Assembly (NCBI GenBank): GCA_021464245.1
Contig: JADCRB010000053.1
Coordinates: 758,054-822,053, forward strand
Direction: 5' to 3'
Origin: Carallia brachiata
Taxonomy: Eukaryota; Streptophyta; Magnoliopsida; Malpighiales; Rhizophoraceae
DNA length: 64,000 nt
The notes beneath the pieces are model-generated. The model was not told where the DNA came from, ran no database searches, and saw only the letters and a program-made list of their open reading frames with translations. Below, piece by piece: positions 33,901 through 45,690 of the stretch (position 1 is its first letter; each line of letters opens with the position of its first letter). The position numbers and the translations under genes are program-made.

Positions 33901-36900
33901 AATTAATAGGTCATTATAAGATACTTTTGAGCTTTTCATTTCATGAATGTCCTTTTAACTGGTTCTCTATGCAGGCCATTATTGTCTCTTGTTGTGGTTG
34001 CTTCCATGGCCGTACATTGGCTGTCATCTCCATGAGCTGTGACAACGAGGCAACGCGAGGTTTTGGACCATTGTTGCCTGGCCATCTTAAAGTTGATTTT
34101 GGTGATGCAATTGCCCTAGAGAATATCTTTAAAGGTTTGTGCAACCTAAAGAGACTAAAGGATGATGGTTTCCATTCATTTGATGTAGCCAAAATTAGCT
34201 TAAGTAATCTCATTTCAATAATCATTTCAGTATTTTACCGCTTTTATTATGCCACTGGCCATAAAGGCCTAGCGGTAGAGTCACTTGAACTTTTAGTTTC
34301 CCCAAAACACAAAAAAAAAAAAAAAAAAAGCCTCTTTAATTATTTGTCTATATTGATTCAACACTAGTTTACAAGAGGCATAAGTAAACTCATAAATTTT
34401 TTGTGGCTTGCAGAAAGAGGAGATCGCATAGCTGGATTTCTTTTTGAACCTATTCAAGGAGAGGCTGGGGTATATCTTTTGTGGAATTTATTTAACAAAT
34501 TGCTATTAGATTAACCTAGACTTTGTATCCACAATTACTGATTTTTTTAAAGTTATGTATCGTGTGGTTGAACTATTGGTTATATCAATTGATCTTAGCT
34601 AATTGATCTGGAGTCATGATTAGCATAGCATGATTATTATTCCATTCATTGTTTTTCGAAAAGCTGAACCAAGTCAGAAAATATATAAGACATCTATGGT
34701 GATTCAGAAATTTACTTCTATGTTTTTTATTGCACATTCCTATCCTGCATCATAGTCTGTTGACCACTAGCTGCTGTGGATACTTTAAAAGAAATCATGC
34801 TAGGAATTTATAGAAAGGGCAAGCCTTGGTGTGATAGTGAAGTTTCTTTATCGTGACAGAGGTCTCAGGTTCAAGTCGTAAAATTAACCTATTCATGAAA
34901 AATAGGGTCAAAGCTGCCTATGTTGTCCTTCCCTATCCTCACTGTGTGGGATCCTCTATGCTAGGATGCCATTTATGCTAGAAATTTATATTGATCTGCA
35001 AATCTACTTCTCTGTTTCTTAGAGAACATTCCTATCGTGTACAACAATCTGTTGATCTCTTCCTTCTGTGAGTATTTTGACTCTTGAATCTTCCATTAAA
35101 CTTAGAAAATGATAAATATCTGATTTTTGTAGTCTTTCTGGAATAACATTTCATTATCATGTTCATGTGTATCCAAGCCTGATTTGCTTGAGACCAAATT
35201 ATGCAGGGTTGGCTGCTAGAGCAACTTCTCACATTTTTAATTCTTTTGAATATTCTATCCTTTTCTGAGAATGGTCTTCATGCTGTTTGATTATCAGGTT
35301 ATAATTCCTCCAGATGGTTATTTAAAGGCTGTCAGAAATCTTTGCTCAAAATACAATATCTTAATGATCGCTGATGAAATTCAAACTGGCTTAGCACGGA
35401 CGGGCAAAATGCTGGCTTGTGATTGGGGGCAAGTTCGCCCAGATGTAGTTGTAAGTCTTTCTCTCTCTCTCTCTCTGTCTCTCTCTCTCTCACCCACACA
35501 CAAACACACACACACACATCACATCACATCACAGCAATTTACTCTGGTAGATGGAAATATACTTCCAAACTTACGGAACTTTTGGGTCCTTTCTTTTATA
35601 TCAAGCAACTGGTTGTGTGCACATATAATTCCAATCGGTTCAGAAAAACCTGTGGTTTCAGATAGGTTTCTTTCATTCCCTTTTTCTTTTTTTGGGCTAA
35701 ATTCTGATATGCTTTAAAGCAGCCATATTTGGGGAATTGAGACTATTTTTCTGCATCATAGAAAAATTTGGTACTGTTAAAATTAAAAATTCCTGGGAGT
35801 TAGAATTGCACAATGACCGAATGACGTGAGCAAATCTAGGTGGCAGCTGGTTTCTCAGAGCAATATATGCTTGCGCATATACCTTTGCTTCTTTAGTTGA
35901 ATGTCTTTATTGTTCATGTTGTTCATTATCATCACAGCCACATGAACATTGTTGATGGCCATTTATTTGAGTGCAGTGCATGAATATTGCAAAGGTTACT
36001 TGTAAAATTTTTGCATATTACTGTTGCACTACCAATGACAAACAAAATAATTAAGTGCATGGTCGGAAAAATAAAATGTGTTTGTCCATTTAAGCTGCAT
36101 TCACTTACTAAATGACAATAAACACTAATAATCAAGGAACACAAAGAAACATGTCCCTCTGCACTAGTTGCAAGGAAGGACAGATTTAGATTGTCAATTT
36201 TTGCGAAGACATTTGGGTGGCTAAGGTTTTGGATTTGATTTGCAGTTGAAAAATTTTAATTAGGAATGGCATAATAATGTTAATCTATGTGGCTCAGGTT
36301 TTATTTTTATGTGCCAACTATTAATCTATGTGGCTCATGTTTTAATTTTTTGTGCCAGAGAAAACTGTGTTTCAAATTTTTTTGTTGTTGTTGCTTGTCA
36401 ACACCTAATGAAAACCTTCTCATCATTTATTTGTCTATTCTACACACACTCACAAACATATTCATGATGTATAGATATAAATGCTGCCTATGTGGTGTAG
36501 TTGGAGGGGATGGGGGATGCAGCTTATATGCTTTTTCAAAATTGACCAAGCTTGCATTTCATTGTCTTTGACTTTGAAAAGGAGTAGCCATAGTTTTGAT
36601 GCTATATAAGAGCATAAAGAACCTTACACCATTTCAGTTTTCCTTTCAAGGCTAAAATTTACGACAATAATGCTTCTCCCTCTTGCCGTGTTTTTAGGGG
36701 TTTTGTAAGTTAACAAAGACAGGAAGTTAGATAAGCAACTTCTGAGCCTCGTCACTTGTACTCACTTTCTTCTATGTGTTTTGTGTTAGATACTAGGAAA
36801 GGCATTGGGGGGTGGAGTGATACCTGTAAGTGCTGTGCTTGCAGATAAAGATGTAATGCTTTGTATTCATCCAGGAGAGCATGGAAGGTTTGCCACTATT

Positions 36901-39834
36901 GCTTTGTATTAGTCAGTTTTTTGTTTCTTTTCCTTTTATAGAAGTTATACATCATACCTCAGAGCTGGTGCTATAGTCCAGCAATCATTCTTCTTTCTGG
37001 GAGGTTTTTTCATTGAACTTATACTTGTTTATTGTTCCTTGTTTTCACTTTTTTTTTTTTTTTTTTCTCCTCAAATAAATAAACGCTTTCTAAACCTTTT
37101 TCTGATGGGTAATCAAGCTGCTGTGGTGTTTTGGTTGCTGAAGTTTCAATTTAATACATTTGCTATTTCTAGATGCCTTTGGTTTCTTTCTTATGCCTTT
37201 TCCCCCTTCATTGAGTTGCCATGTGATGTAGCACATACAAGAGCTCATTTTGTTTCATGTGTGAAATTCTCAGCACTTTTGGGGGAAATCCTTTGGCCAG
37301 TGCAGTTGCAATTTCCTCACTAGATGTCATTAAAGATGAAAGGCTTGCTGAGAGGTACCGTCTGTCTTTTGTCTGGAAAGAGGTCTATAAATTGAATAAT
37401 CACTTTCTGCTCTTTGTAATATTTGTTACTTCAAAATTTTATTGCAGAAGTGTGAAAAAGCACCTATTATTGAAATCGTTGGGTGTGATTTTGTTCCTTC
37501 ACTTTGAATTTCTACTTTTGGGATTTACATTGCAGTCATCTGACTAACCTGTAAAAAGAAATTATAAGATCATACCGTTGTTATTTGTCAGAATAAAGAG
37601 AATGATCTGCTGGTTTTGTCTATCAGCATTAATCCATTCAGGCAATGATGTCTTCTTGGTCCTTTTCGTGATAACTTTTTAGTATTTTTCTCTCAACTCA
37701 CTGTCATCTGGCAATGTGCCAGTCTTTGAACCTGTATTTACCGAAGTCTTCTCATGAAAGTAGCATTCTACGCCATATTTTGATAGCCAGGATTTCTTTG
37801 CCATGCTGTAAAAATGTTATTTTTACTCCTTTGTCTTTTCATTTCTGTTTTTTTTTAACCTTGTCCTCTTAAAGAAGTGATATGTAAGCATACTTACTGA
37901 ATTCTACTCTGCAGATCTGCCCATTTGGGACATGAATTCAGGCAGAAGCTACTTGAGATTAAACTGCAGTTTCCAAGCTACATCAAGGAAATTCGTGGAA
38001 GGGGCTTGTTCAATGCTGTGGAGTTCGACGGCAAGACATTGTCCCCTGTTTCAGCATATGATATTTGCCTCAGGTTGAAGGAGAGAGGGATCCTTGCTAA
38101 GCCCACTCATGATACTATTGTCCGGTTAACTCCGCCACTCTCCATAAGGTAAGGAAACAAGTTCTGTGAGCATTCAATGCTATCCTGATGAAAGTCGTAC
38201 CAATCTTGACCTAGTCGATTTTTGTGAGCATTCAATGCTAAGATGGGTAATGTTGATCTAGATGTTTTTATGTTTTTCCATGGTAACTGATGCCTAAAAT
38301 CTCTCTTACAGTAACAATCTTTTTAAAACCTGCAATACATCCACATGCATGTGCAAGCACATACATCTGCCTATCTGAAGGTTATAGATTTTCTCATCCC
38401 TGAAAAGATAATAAGGTTCATCTAGTCAATTTAGAATTCCCAATCCCCACCCTTGTTCTCTTTCATTGTCACATTTCATTGCTTTTTGTTCATTTCTATG
38501 AATTTTTTCTTTCTGATAAGCTCTCTTTCATTTTGAGTTGTAGAACTCGTGTAGGTTCTATTTTTTCCGAGTATGAGTTTCGTTGGGCAATTCCTTTCCA
38601 ATTATGAACTCCCCAAAGCAGCTTTACATGCACATTAGCTTCTCTCTTTTTTGCCTTTTACCATTCCATTTTCAGTGCCAATGAAATGAATGGGTTATGT
38701 AGTGGTTGTTTGGTTCAGTAAAATGCATAATGGTCCTTGAGTTAACCAAATATTTTAGACTTGGGTGACTACGTTTGTGCATGAGAGGATGTTCCCTTCT
38801 TCTACATGTTATATATAATCCCTTCATCTGTCTTAAAGCTTTAAAGATGCGACTATGGACTTGCTGCTCCTGGACAGCTCTTTCTGACTCGGAAAGTTTC
38901 TTCTGTTGGGTTAATATCTGTGTTAATATATATTATCCCATGTTCCTCTTGTGCTCCAAATAACTTCACTTTCATGATAATGATTGAATATAGTAATTTT
39001 CGACTAAATCATGGTTGACATTTCAAACTATTTACCCTCTCTCCATTGGGAGAAATAATTGATGCCGCTTGGCAACATATGGGCAGATGTCAAGATATCA
39101 ATCTAAGAATGACGGCTAGATCAGACATCAATAGTCAATGTAACTAAGCCTTAATCCCAAATTTTATTGTGATCAGCTATATGAATCTCTTCCAGTCATT
39201 CTATTCTATTGTGGACCAAAGTTAGCTGCAGCTTTAGTTGTTTGAAAGTTCTTCCTAGTCAATTAGTCAAGATTCCAGAGATCTAATGTCAACAGTACCC
39301 AATAAATTCAATGAAGCGATTCTTGAATTCTTTCTTCCTTTTGTTAGATGTTGCCCATAAAATTTTATGCTTGATTTTTTGGAGCAAAATAACCAAAAGG
39401 TTCATACATGTTACCAGTTGTCATGAAGTAACAGTAAAAGGTTGATTGCCTGTGTCAAACCTTAGAGCAGTCTTCAGCACTAATCTGTTACTGGACTTCT
39501 TTTAGCTGATTATTTGATAACTATCCCAAGATATTCTTAAAGATTTATCAACTAAGGCCCACGTAGCCATCGCGTGTCAGTTAAAAGATGAAAAGGTTAC
39601 TTTCGTTGTATGTTAATATCTAAATTACCTTTTTTTCTATACGGCAGTTATATAACATGAAACCATATGGCATTTTGCAGTTTGGATGAACTCCAAGAAG
39701 GCTCAAAGGCACTGCGTGAAGTTCTGGAGCATGACCTACCGAAGATGCAGAAGGCCAAACCTGAGAAAATCTCTTCAGTTTCCCCTACCACCTGTGACCG
39801 CTGTGGACGAAACATGTATGGTTCTTCAAATTAA
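30990..39834 (+). CDS. OAT: Ornithine delta-aminotransferase, mitochondrial
   Basis: Ten coding exons: 30990-31135, 32073-32181, 32402-32632, 33975-34134, 34414-34469, 35298-35450, 36790-36887, 37274-37354, 37915-38148, 39681-39834. They total 1,422 nt and 473 aa, with GT-AG at every intron and no frame break. The enzyme is a PLP-dependent class-III aminotransferase that converts ornithine plus 2-oxoglutarate to glutamate semialdehyde (then P5C) plus glutamate. It links arginine breakdown to proline/glutamate metabolism in mitochondria. Residues 1-30 are Arg-rich and acid-free ([21 protein letters not shown]), a typical mitochondrial presequence. Visible motifs are [48 protein letters not shown] (Asp260 holds the PLP ring nitrogen), ILGKALGGG (Lys289, Schiff base) and STFGGNPLA. 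Length is usual for plant OAT. The ATG at 30990 is the only one in its frame back to 30732. Confidence 0.96.
31398..31421 (+). repeat. (GTT)n microsatellite in OAT intron 1
   Basis: About six GTT/TTG units in the intron between 31136 and 32072. Confidence 0.7.
34255..34343 (+). mobile_element. Possible truncated tRNA-SINE with poly(A) in OAT intron 4
   Basis: GGCCTAGCGGTAGAGTCACT resembles a tRNA 5' half or A box and is followed within about 45 bp by CCCCAAAACAC and a long A run (about 34311-34330). No B box and no TSD was found, so this is only a candidate. Confidence 0.3.
34797..34990 (+). mobile_element. Au-type SINE with 16-bp TSD in OAT intron 5
   Basis: The body at 34813-34974 begins GGGCAAGCCTTGGTGTGATA and has the B-box region GAGGTCTCAGGTTCAAGTCG. 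It then has GGGTCAAAGCTGCC and TCCTTCCCTATCC, and ends GGATCCTCTATGCTAGGATG. This order matches the Au SINE family of angiosperms as I know it. It is flanked by ATGCTAGGAATTTATA (34797-34812) and ATGCTAGAAATTTATA (34975-34990), one mismatch. It lies in sense in the intron 34470-35297. Substitutions relative to the remembered consensus show that it is old. Confidence 0.8.
35451..35535 (+). repeat. Compound (CT)n-(CA)n-(CATCA)n microsatellite at an OAT splice donor
   Basis: Directly after the donor GTAAGT of exon 6 comes a pyrimidine CT repeat (about 35458-35491), then ACAC repeats (35494-35517), then CATCA units. It is length-variable by nature and could serve as a marker. Confidence 0.85.
36265..36358 (+). 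repeat. Short tandem duplication in OAT intron 6
   Basis: TTAATCTATGTGGCTCA, then G/T-GTTTTA-TTTTT-TGTGCCA occurs twice about 43 bp apart, with few differences. Confidence 0.65.
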
Positions 39835-41240
39835 CATGTCTGATTGCTTCCAAATTGCAGGATTATCATATCGAAATTTTTGTCACTCATTGCCTCGCTT
39901 TCAGATAACCAGGAATAATTGGTACTTCAGCGTTCTCTAATCATTGGTGCCGTGATAAATGAATAATAATTAAAAATAATTTATCTATTTTTGCCCCTCA
40001 TGTTTCTGGGAATTTTTTAATTTACGATGTATTTTCCATCAATGTTTAAGTACATTTTAACTGATGCAAAATCTTATGAACCTCTACGAGCACCAAATTT
40101 CATTCATCTCGGGGTTTTATAAGTTTCTTTGTAGACCTGCATTCCCAGATGCCTGAGTGAGCTACTGGTATGTTGCACCCAAAAATCAAGCTTGAAAGGG
40201 CCAAAGGATTGTCCTCTGCGCTTTTTCGTCAAGCAGCCTTTCACCTATTCCACACTCCAAACATGGTTATAGAATAGTAAGAAGTTGCCTCTCATAGGTT
40301 CCTTATTCCTTAATCTTTTCCTCGAACCTTAGTCTGCAAAGGTACATGTTTTGCAAGTGAATGTGTACAAAGTTGTTTGTATCTGCGTATGTGCAGCGAT
40401 CACAGACAGAGAAGAAAGTACTAGGCTTTCATAAACTTCTCTAGTTCCCTGGACCTTTATGCTAGGTACTGAAATTACTCTGGAGTAACAGTTAGGAAGA
40501 AGGTAGCTAGCATCAAATTACTGTCTATGCTACTGCTCACCGCCTACCGCAAGTAACGTTGTAACCATCCGATTACTTTGAACCTCACTAAACATAGAGT
40601 CACAATATTCATTAGCTGGACTGTGAGGCATCAGCCCTTCATTTCTATTTTTTACACTGAAAAATATGAACCTAGCGACAGCACACAGTGTCACATTTTC
40701 ACGACGTGAGGCCAGTACCTTCCATTGCCATTTCGTCATAATTTAAGAGCTATAGGTTTAGCACGAATGCGTTTGGGCTCAATAATAACTAAAGTGGAGT
40801 TCACAATCAGAGGAGATAATTGTATATTAATGTGAGGTAAATCTTTCTGTTACTTCGAAAGTACCTTCTTCAGCTTCAGCCACTCAAATTTTCGATATTC
40901 CTTTTTATTTCTCATTAACTGAATGCCATCTTCTTCTAGAAATCCTAGCTATTCTGAGCATGATAGAGGGGAATTTCATTGCTATTACTCAAACAAGCAT
41001 GCAACGGATATGCAATTATTGAAATTATTGTTGGAGACTCAAATGGTGGATATGCAAGCATAATAACTTATATGCCCTTCTATATCTCCATGAATCTTGG
41101 AACTTTTGTTTGCATTGTATTGTTTGGTTGTGCACCCTTCATTTAAGGTGTCTATTGGTTTATGTGAGACACAGTCGGTGTCTATTGGTTTTTCTTTCTC
41201 AATCGTTGACACGCTTTCAAAAGGGTGTCATTACATTTCT
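39835..41240. other. OAT 3' UTR and spacer
   Basis: AATAATAATTAAAAATAAT shortly after 39960 could supply the poly(A) signal. No other gene is recognised; the minus-strand ORF at 40530-40739 has no family resemblance. Confidence 0.4.
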
Positions 41241-41430
41241 AGAATCGGGCATCTGTCTGAATATTTTTTTATGTAATAAGACAGTAATTTTGTGCAATAA
41301 GACTGCTATTTTATGCAACAAAAAAATAAAGAAAAATACAGATTTTTTTTGTTGCACAAAAATATCAGTCTTGTTGCACAAAATCACTGTCTTATTGTAC
41401 AAAAAAATATTCGGGCAGATACCCAATTCT
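41241..41430. mobile_element. 190-bp foldback (hairpin) MITE-like element
   Basis: Two inverted arms of about 85-90 bp, 41241 to about 41326 and about 41342-41430, separated by about 15 bp. The left arm starts AGAATCGGGCATCTGTCTGA; the inverse of the right arm starts AGAATTGGGTATCTGCCCGA. Both continue with ATATTTTTTT, AATAAGACAGT, ATTTTGTGCAA, AAGACTG and GCAACAAAAAAA. Differences are scattered substitutions. Open frames on both strands here are by-products of the palindrome. I did not find a clear TSD. Confidence 0.85.
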
Positions 41431-42155
41431 GGTAGCCTAATTTTTTCTCTTTCAAAAAGCCATAGACATTGTTTCTCGAGGCACACTCTAATAAATTTGA
41501 ACTTAACTTCGAGATTTATTAATGGGATGAGAAATAAAAGAGTTACGTAAATTATATAATTTAGGACCTAATGAACCGCCTAATTGAAAAAAGAAAAATG
41601 TTAATTTGTTTTCTTGGTTTGCTGCATTTACTTTATTTGTTGAATCTTAATTTTCTTTTTTAAGACATTGTTGAATCTTAATTCTCAGTATAGATAAGGA
41701 ATATAGATAGCACCAAATGGTGATCAAAGATCTGACTAGCACTACTTCATTGTTCATCCTTCATCAAATTATGCCACTAAACGAAATGGAAAGAAGAAAA
41801 CAAGGAAATTTTTTCAATAAGTCACTCTATCATGCGAAGAATTAAAGTACTAAGTGACTGCTTATGTACCACAACAAAAAGAATAATATACATTTTACAT
41901 TTTACACGGTAAGTTTTGAGTATATTTACATTTTGTACTTATAATTTTTAAAACTAACAAAAAATACTATTTGATTGACCAGCATGAGTTAAAATAAACA
42001 AATTTTATAATAAAGATTGTACACTCATATATAAATTAAACTGTAAGGGAGACAGTTCTAATCTTTTCATTTTCTCTCTCCTCTCTGATCTTTCACCTCA
42101 ATCTTCATCTCTCAAACTCTCTCTCGCTTCTCACAGTTCTCTCTCCCTATCTCAA
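41431..42155. other. Spacer, no gene seen
   Basis: Ordinary AT-rich spacer; a C/T-rich stretch at 42060-42155 leads into the next MITE. Confidence 0.4.
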
Positions 42156-42640
42156 CACTGTGTTTGGGAGGAAGGAAAGGGGGAGAGAGAGAGAAAAAAG
42201 TGAGAGGATTAAGATAAATTGTTGTGTTTGGAAAATGTTTAAAAAGTGGGAAAGAGGAAAGTTTTCAATTCTCCTAATTCTCCCTACCCCACCAAAACCA
42301 ATCCTCCCAAAAATGGAAGGAAAGTTGTTAATTCTCTTACTAAATTTATTAAATGACTCAATTACCCCTCACATAATTTAAAAATTATAATTTTACTTAA
42401 ACAAAATATTTTAGTAAAATTTATTATGAAGGATAAAATTATTATTCCAACACATTTTATATTTCTCTCCTCTACTTTCTACCTTTTTTTAAACAAATGA
42501 ATTTATAATTTTCCTTCCTCCTATCTCCTCTTTCCAAACACAAGAGAGAATAGAAAATATTCTCATCCTCTACTGATCCTCCTCTCCACTTTCATCTCCC
42601 TCACTTTCCTCTCTCTCAAGAATTTTATCCAAATATAGTG
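42156..42640. mobile_element. MITE with CACT(A/G) ends and a 3-bp CAA TSD (CACTA-like)
   Basis: The left end is CACTGTGTTTGGGAGGA; the inverse of the right end is CACTATATTTGGATAAA. CAA flanks both sides (42153-42155 and 42641-42643). A second inverted pair lies inside (TTGTGTTTGGAAA near 42221 and TTTCCAAACACAA near 42530). It is 485 bp and non-coding. CACTA termini with a 3-bp TSD suggest that superfamily, but the ends are short, so the class is tentative. Confidence 0.6.
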
Positions 42641-42980
42641 CAAATGTCTAAATTTGGAGGAGGGTAACAGAACCAAATGTATACGGTTTTCTAGGGATTG
42701 AGGGCTGCTGCGATAAGAGCATTAAAATCGTTCAGTTCCCTTGACTCTAACGAACCCTACCTTCTCTCTCATAGTTCCTCTTCAACTTTGTCTCTCTCTC
42801 TCTCTTGTTTTTTTTTTTCGGTTTCAGTTTTTGGATCTGAGTTGCTTATAATTCTTATTTTCTTGTTAGTGGAACTGTTTATCCGTTTGATTCAGGGTAA
42901 AAATCCGTTGTGGTTAGATTCGATGGGAGTGTGAATATGAACGTGAGGTTTATTCCAAAAAGTTGCAAGCCAAGCATTTA

Positions 42981-43218
42981 GGGGTATTTGTTTTTGATAA
43001 ATGTAGCATGGGAAATTTGAATCAACTATATTGATTCTTATTTCAATGTTTTTCTAAAAAAGTGATTCTTATTCTCTTAAATTAAGGAATCACATTCTCA
43101 AATTTGAGAAAATTATGATTCCTCTCTCAATATCGTCAATTATTCTCATTCTCCTTATTAACTATCTTAACTACCCACTAATAACATTTTAAAAAACAAA
43201 ATCAAATAATAATACTAC

Positions 43219-43256
<38 letters not shown>

Positions 43257-43304
43257 AATTTTATTTTTATTTTGAATTTTATATTTATGGTTTATTGTGA
43301 AGTA

Positions 43305-43347
<43 letters not shown>

Positions 43348-43637
43348 ATTTTTTGGTTTATTTAATATTTTTAATTTGCCATTATACTACCGTTTTTTTT
43401 TTGTATTTATAATTTTTCATTTCATTAACAATTTTTCATTTTAATAAAATTTTTCTTATTTTTATCTAATATAAATATTGATTCTGATTCTCACTTGAAA
43501 CAAACGATTATAAAATATTTTGATTCCAATTTCTAAATAAGTCAAACATATTATCAAATAAATAATTTTATTTTTCATTGCGCTCAATTACAATTTTAAT
43601 TCCGATTCCAATCTCAAACCGTAAACCAAATCACCCC
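42981..43637. mobile_element. PIF/Harbinger (Tourist-like) MITE, 657 bp, TSD TTA
   Basis: The left end is GGGGTATTTGTTTTTGA; the inverse of the right end is GGGGTGATTTGGTTTACGG. TTA flanks both ends (42978-42980 and 43638-43640). GGGG(T)GNNTTTGGTTT ends with a TTA/TAA target are typical of Tourist-like MITEs. The interior is AT-rich, non-coding, and holds two expanded (ATT)n tracts (43220-43254 and 43305-43342). Confidence 0.72.
43220..43342 (+). repeat. Two (ATT)n microsatellites inside the Harbinger MITE
   Basis: Pure ATT repeats at 43220-43254 and 43305-43342, about 12 units each. Confidence 0.9.
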
Positions 43638-43640
43638 TTA

Positions 43641-43950
43641 ATTTTTAAATAATGGAGGAAACTTTATTAACTACATAAAATGGTATTTTGCGCATTTCAA
43701 ATCAATTATTGTGGCATTTTTGTAATAAAAATAGTTTAATAGACAGTGTTTACTGTTATTATACTCAACATTAAAAATATTTTTTATTAATTTTAAAAAC
43801 TATTTATGAGAGATGTAAATATACCCTAAATTTACAATACCAAATATAAATTACCCTAAAGAAATTTTCTTTCTTTTGAGAACACCAGTAACCTCTCTTA
43901 ACATCCATGAGAAGAATCGTACTCTCCTTCCATTTTTAGAGAGTGTGTGT

Positions 43951-43988
<38 letters not shown>

Positions 43989-45690
43989 ACAACCACACAC
44001 ACTTGTTAAATTAGGTGTACAACTTTTGCATATATGATTTCGTTTGTATTCACAGACTAACACGCACTAGAATATAATTATGTATTTTGAAACTATAAAC
44101 TAAATTAAACTAGTTAAACTGCACTTTCACGGTATATTTTGATTTAATTTAGAAAATAAAATAGTTTTATTATGTCTATCCAGAAATTTGTTGAATTCTC
44201 AACTATTTAATCAGAATAGATTATTCTATTCTTATAAATTCTATAATTTCTTCTCAAGATTAAATTTAATTTGTGATTGGCTTTGTGAGTATGATAAGGG
44301 ATCTACTCTGTCATGTTGTTGTTTAGCTGGTGTGGGCTGTATGTTAAGTTGGGCTCCCTTCAGCGTACTGAATGCTATTGCTTGCTGCTCAAAAAGTTAA
44401 GTGTTCATGAATTGACGTAGCTGAAGGGAAATTGTCGGGGGTCAATAAGTGTTGACGCAAATAAACCCATTTTAAAAACTCAATCATGCACCTAAGACTG
44501 GCTAATAATTGAGATGCATTCAACGAAAAAGTATTAAAAGTAGTCAATAATTATTGTCACGTGCACCGACACAACAGCACGTGTATCAATGAGTTATATT
44601 TTTTTAAAAAAAATTAATATATAAAAATATTACTAAATTTATTTAAAATAATAAATTTAATATTAATTTTAAAAAATAATAAATTTAATATTAACGTTAT
44701 ATAAATCAACAAATCTAGTTTATTTTAAAATTTTTTCAATAGAATTTATTTGTTTGATAATGTAGTACTAATTTATATGAATATTGTGTTATCGAAATAA
44801 ATATATTTTTATAAATTTATTATTAAAACTGATAGATTCTGTTCATATAAAATTATCGCATGCTAGATTGATTATTTTAGATAAAATTAGTACTAAATTT
44901 ATTATTTTTTAAAATTAATATTACATTTATTATTTTAAATAAAATTATTGACATTATGTTCTTCATTATACTTATAAACAGCAGTCAATATTGTTCATCC
45001 GTTACCTTTTTATTTAACCAACCTCGTAGAGAAGAACCCACCACTAATGAGGCTGAGTACTATGCCTTTGCCGGACGCCATAATGATTGTCAAATTTAGA
45101 TTTCACAACGCACACAATTTTTCTCAATCATAGGAAATACCCAGCTTTTTTACAAAGAAGAGTTATACCTCCAGAGACTTGAAGTTATGACACTAGCATA
45201 AAATATACATTAATTTATTATTAATTTATTATTTTATATCGTTAATAAATTATAATTTAATTAATACTAAAATTATAATTGAAATAAAAATCTTGACTCA
45301 AACTTCAATTAAAGTCAATTGAAAAAAAAAAAACCAAGGAAAAGCAAACGTCACTTGCCAAAACAAAATTATCTTGGCCTACCCATGTCCAATGGCCAAC
45401 GTTTTTTTTATTTACTTCAGTCGTTTTCAAAACAACAAGCCGGGCCCAAAGAAAGCTTATAAGTTATAAGGACAACCGGACAAGATGGCAACATCGTAAC
45501 TGTAGTTTAAATCAAGTGAGCCTTTGGCTCTGATCCGATTATGACAAGAAGGGGAAGATAAAATTGATGAGTACGTACAAGACTAACATATATATATTTT
45601 TTAATTGGCTGTTATTTTGATTTAAACTAAAGATTTTTTATTTTGAAAATAACGTGCATACTGATAAGCTAAGAGGACTAGTACATTTTT
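43641..45690. other. AT-rich spacer, no gene seen
   Basis: Apart from the AC microsatellite, the stretch is AT-rich. Around 44590-44960 there are many TTTATTATTTTAAA-like inverted segments. No coding or RNA gene could be supported. Confidence 0.4.
43951..44000 (+). repeat. (AC)n microsatellite
   Basis: About 15 AC units from 43953, interrupted by AT and AACC near the right end, and preceded by GAGTGTGTGT (a small inverted GT/AC pair). Confidence 0.9.

Noticed and set aside
44341..44435. miR319-like words (GGGCTCCCTTCAGC and GCTGAAGGG) arranged as a small inverted repeat
   Set aside because: Only about 12 paired bases with a bulge around a 55-nt loop. Real MIR319/159 precursors have a long continuous stem; chance is more likely.
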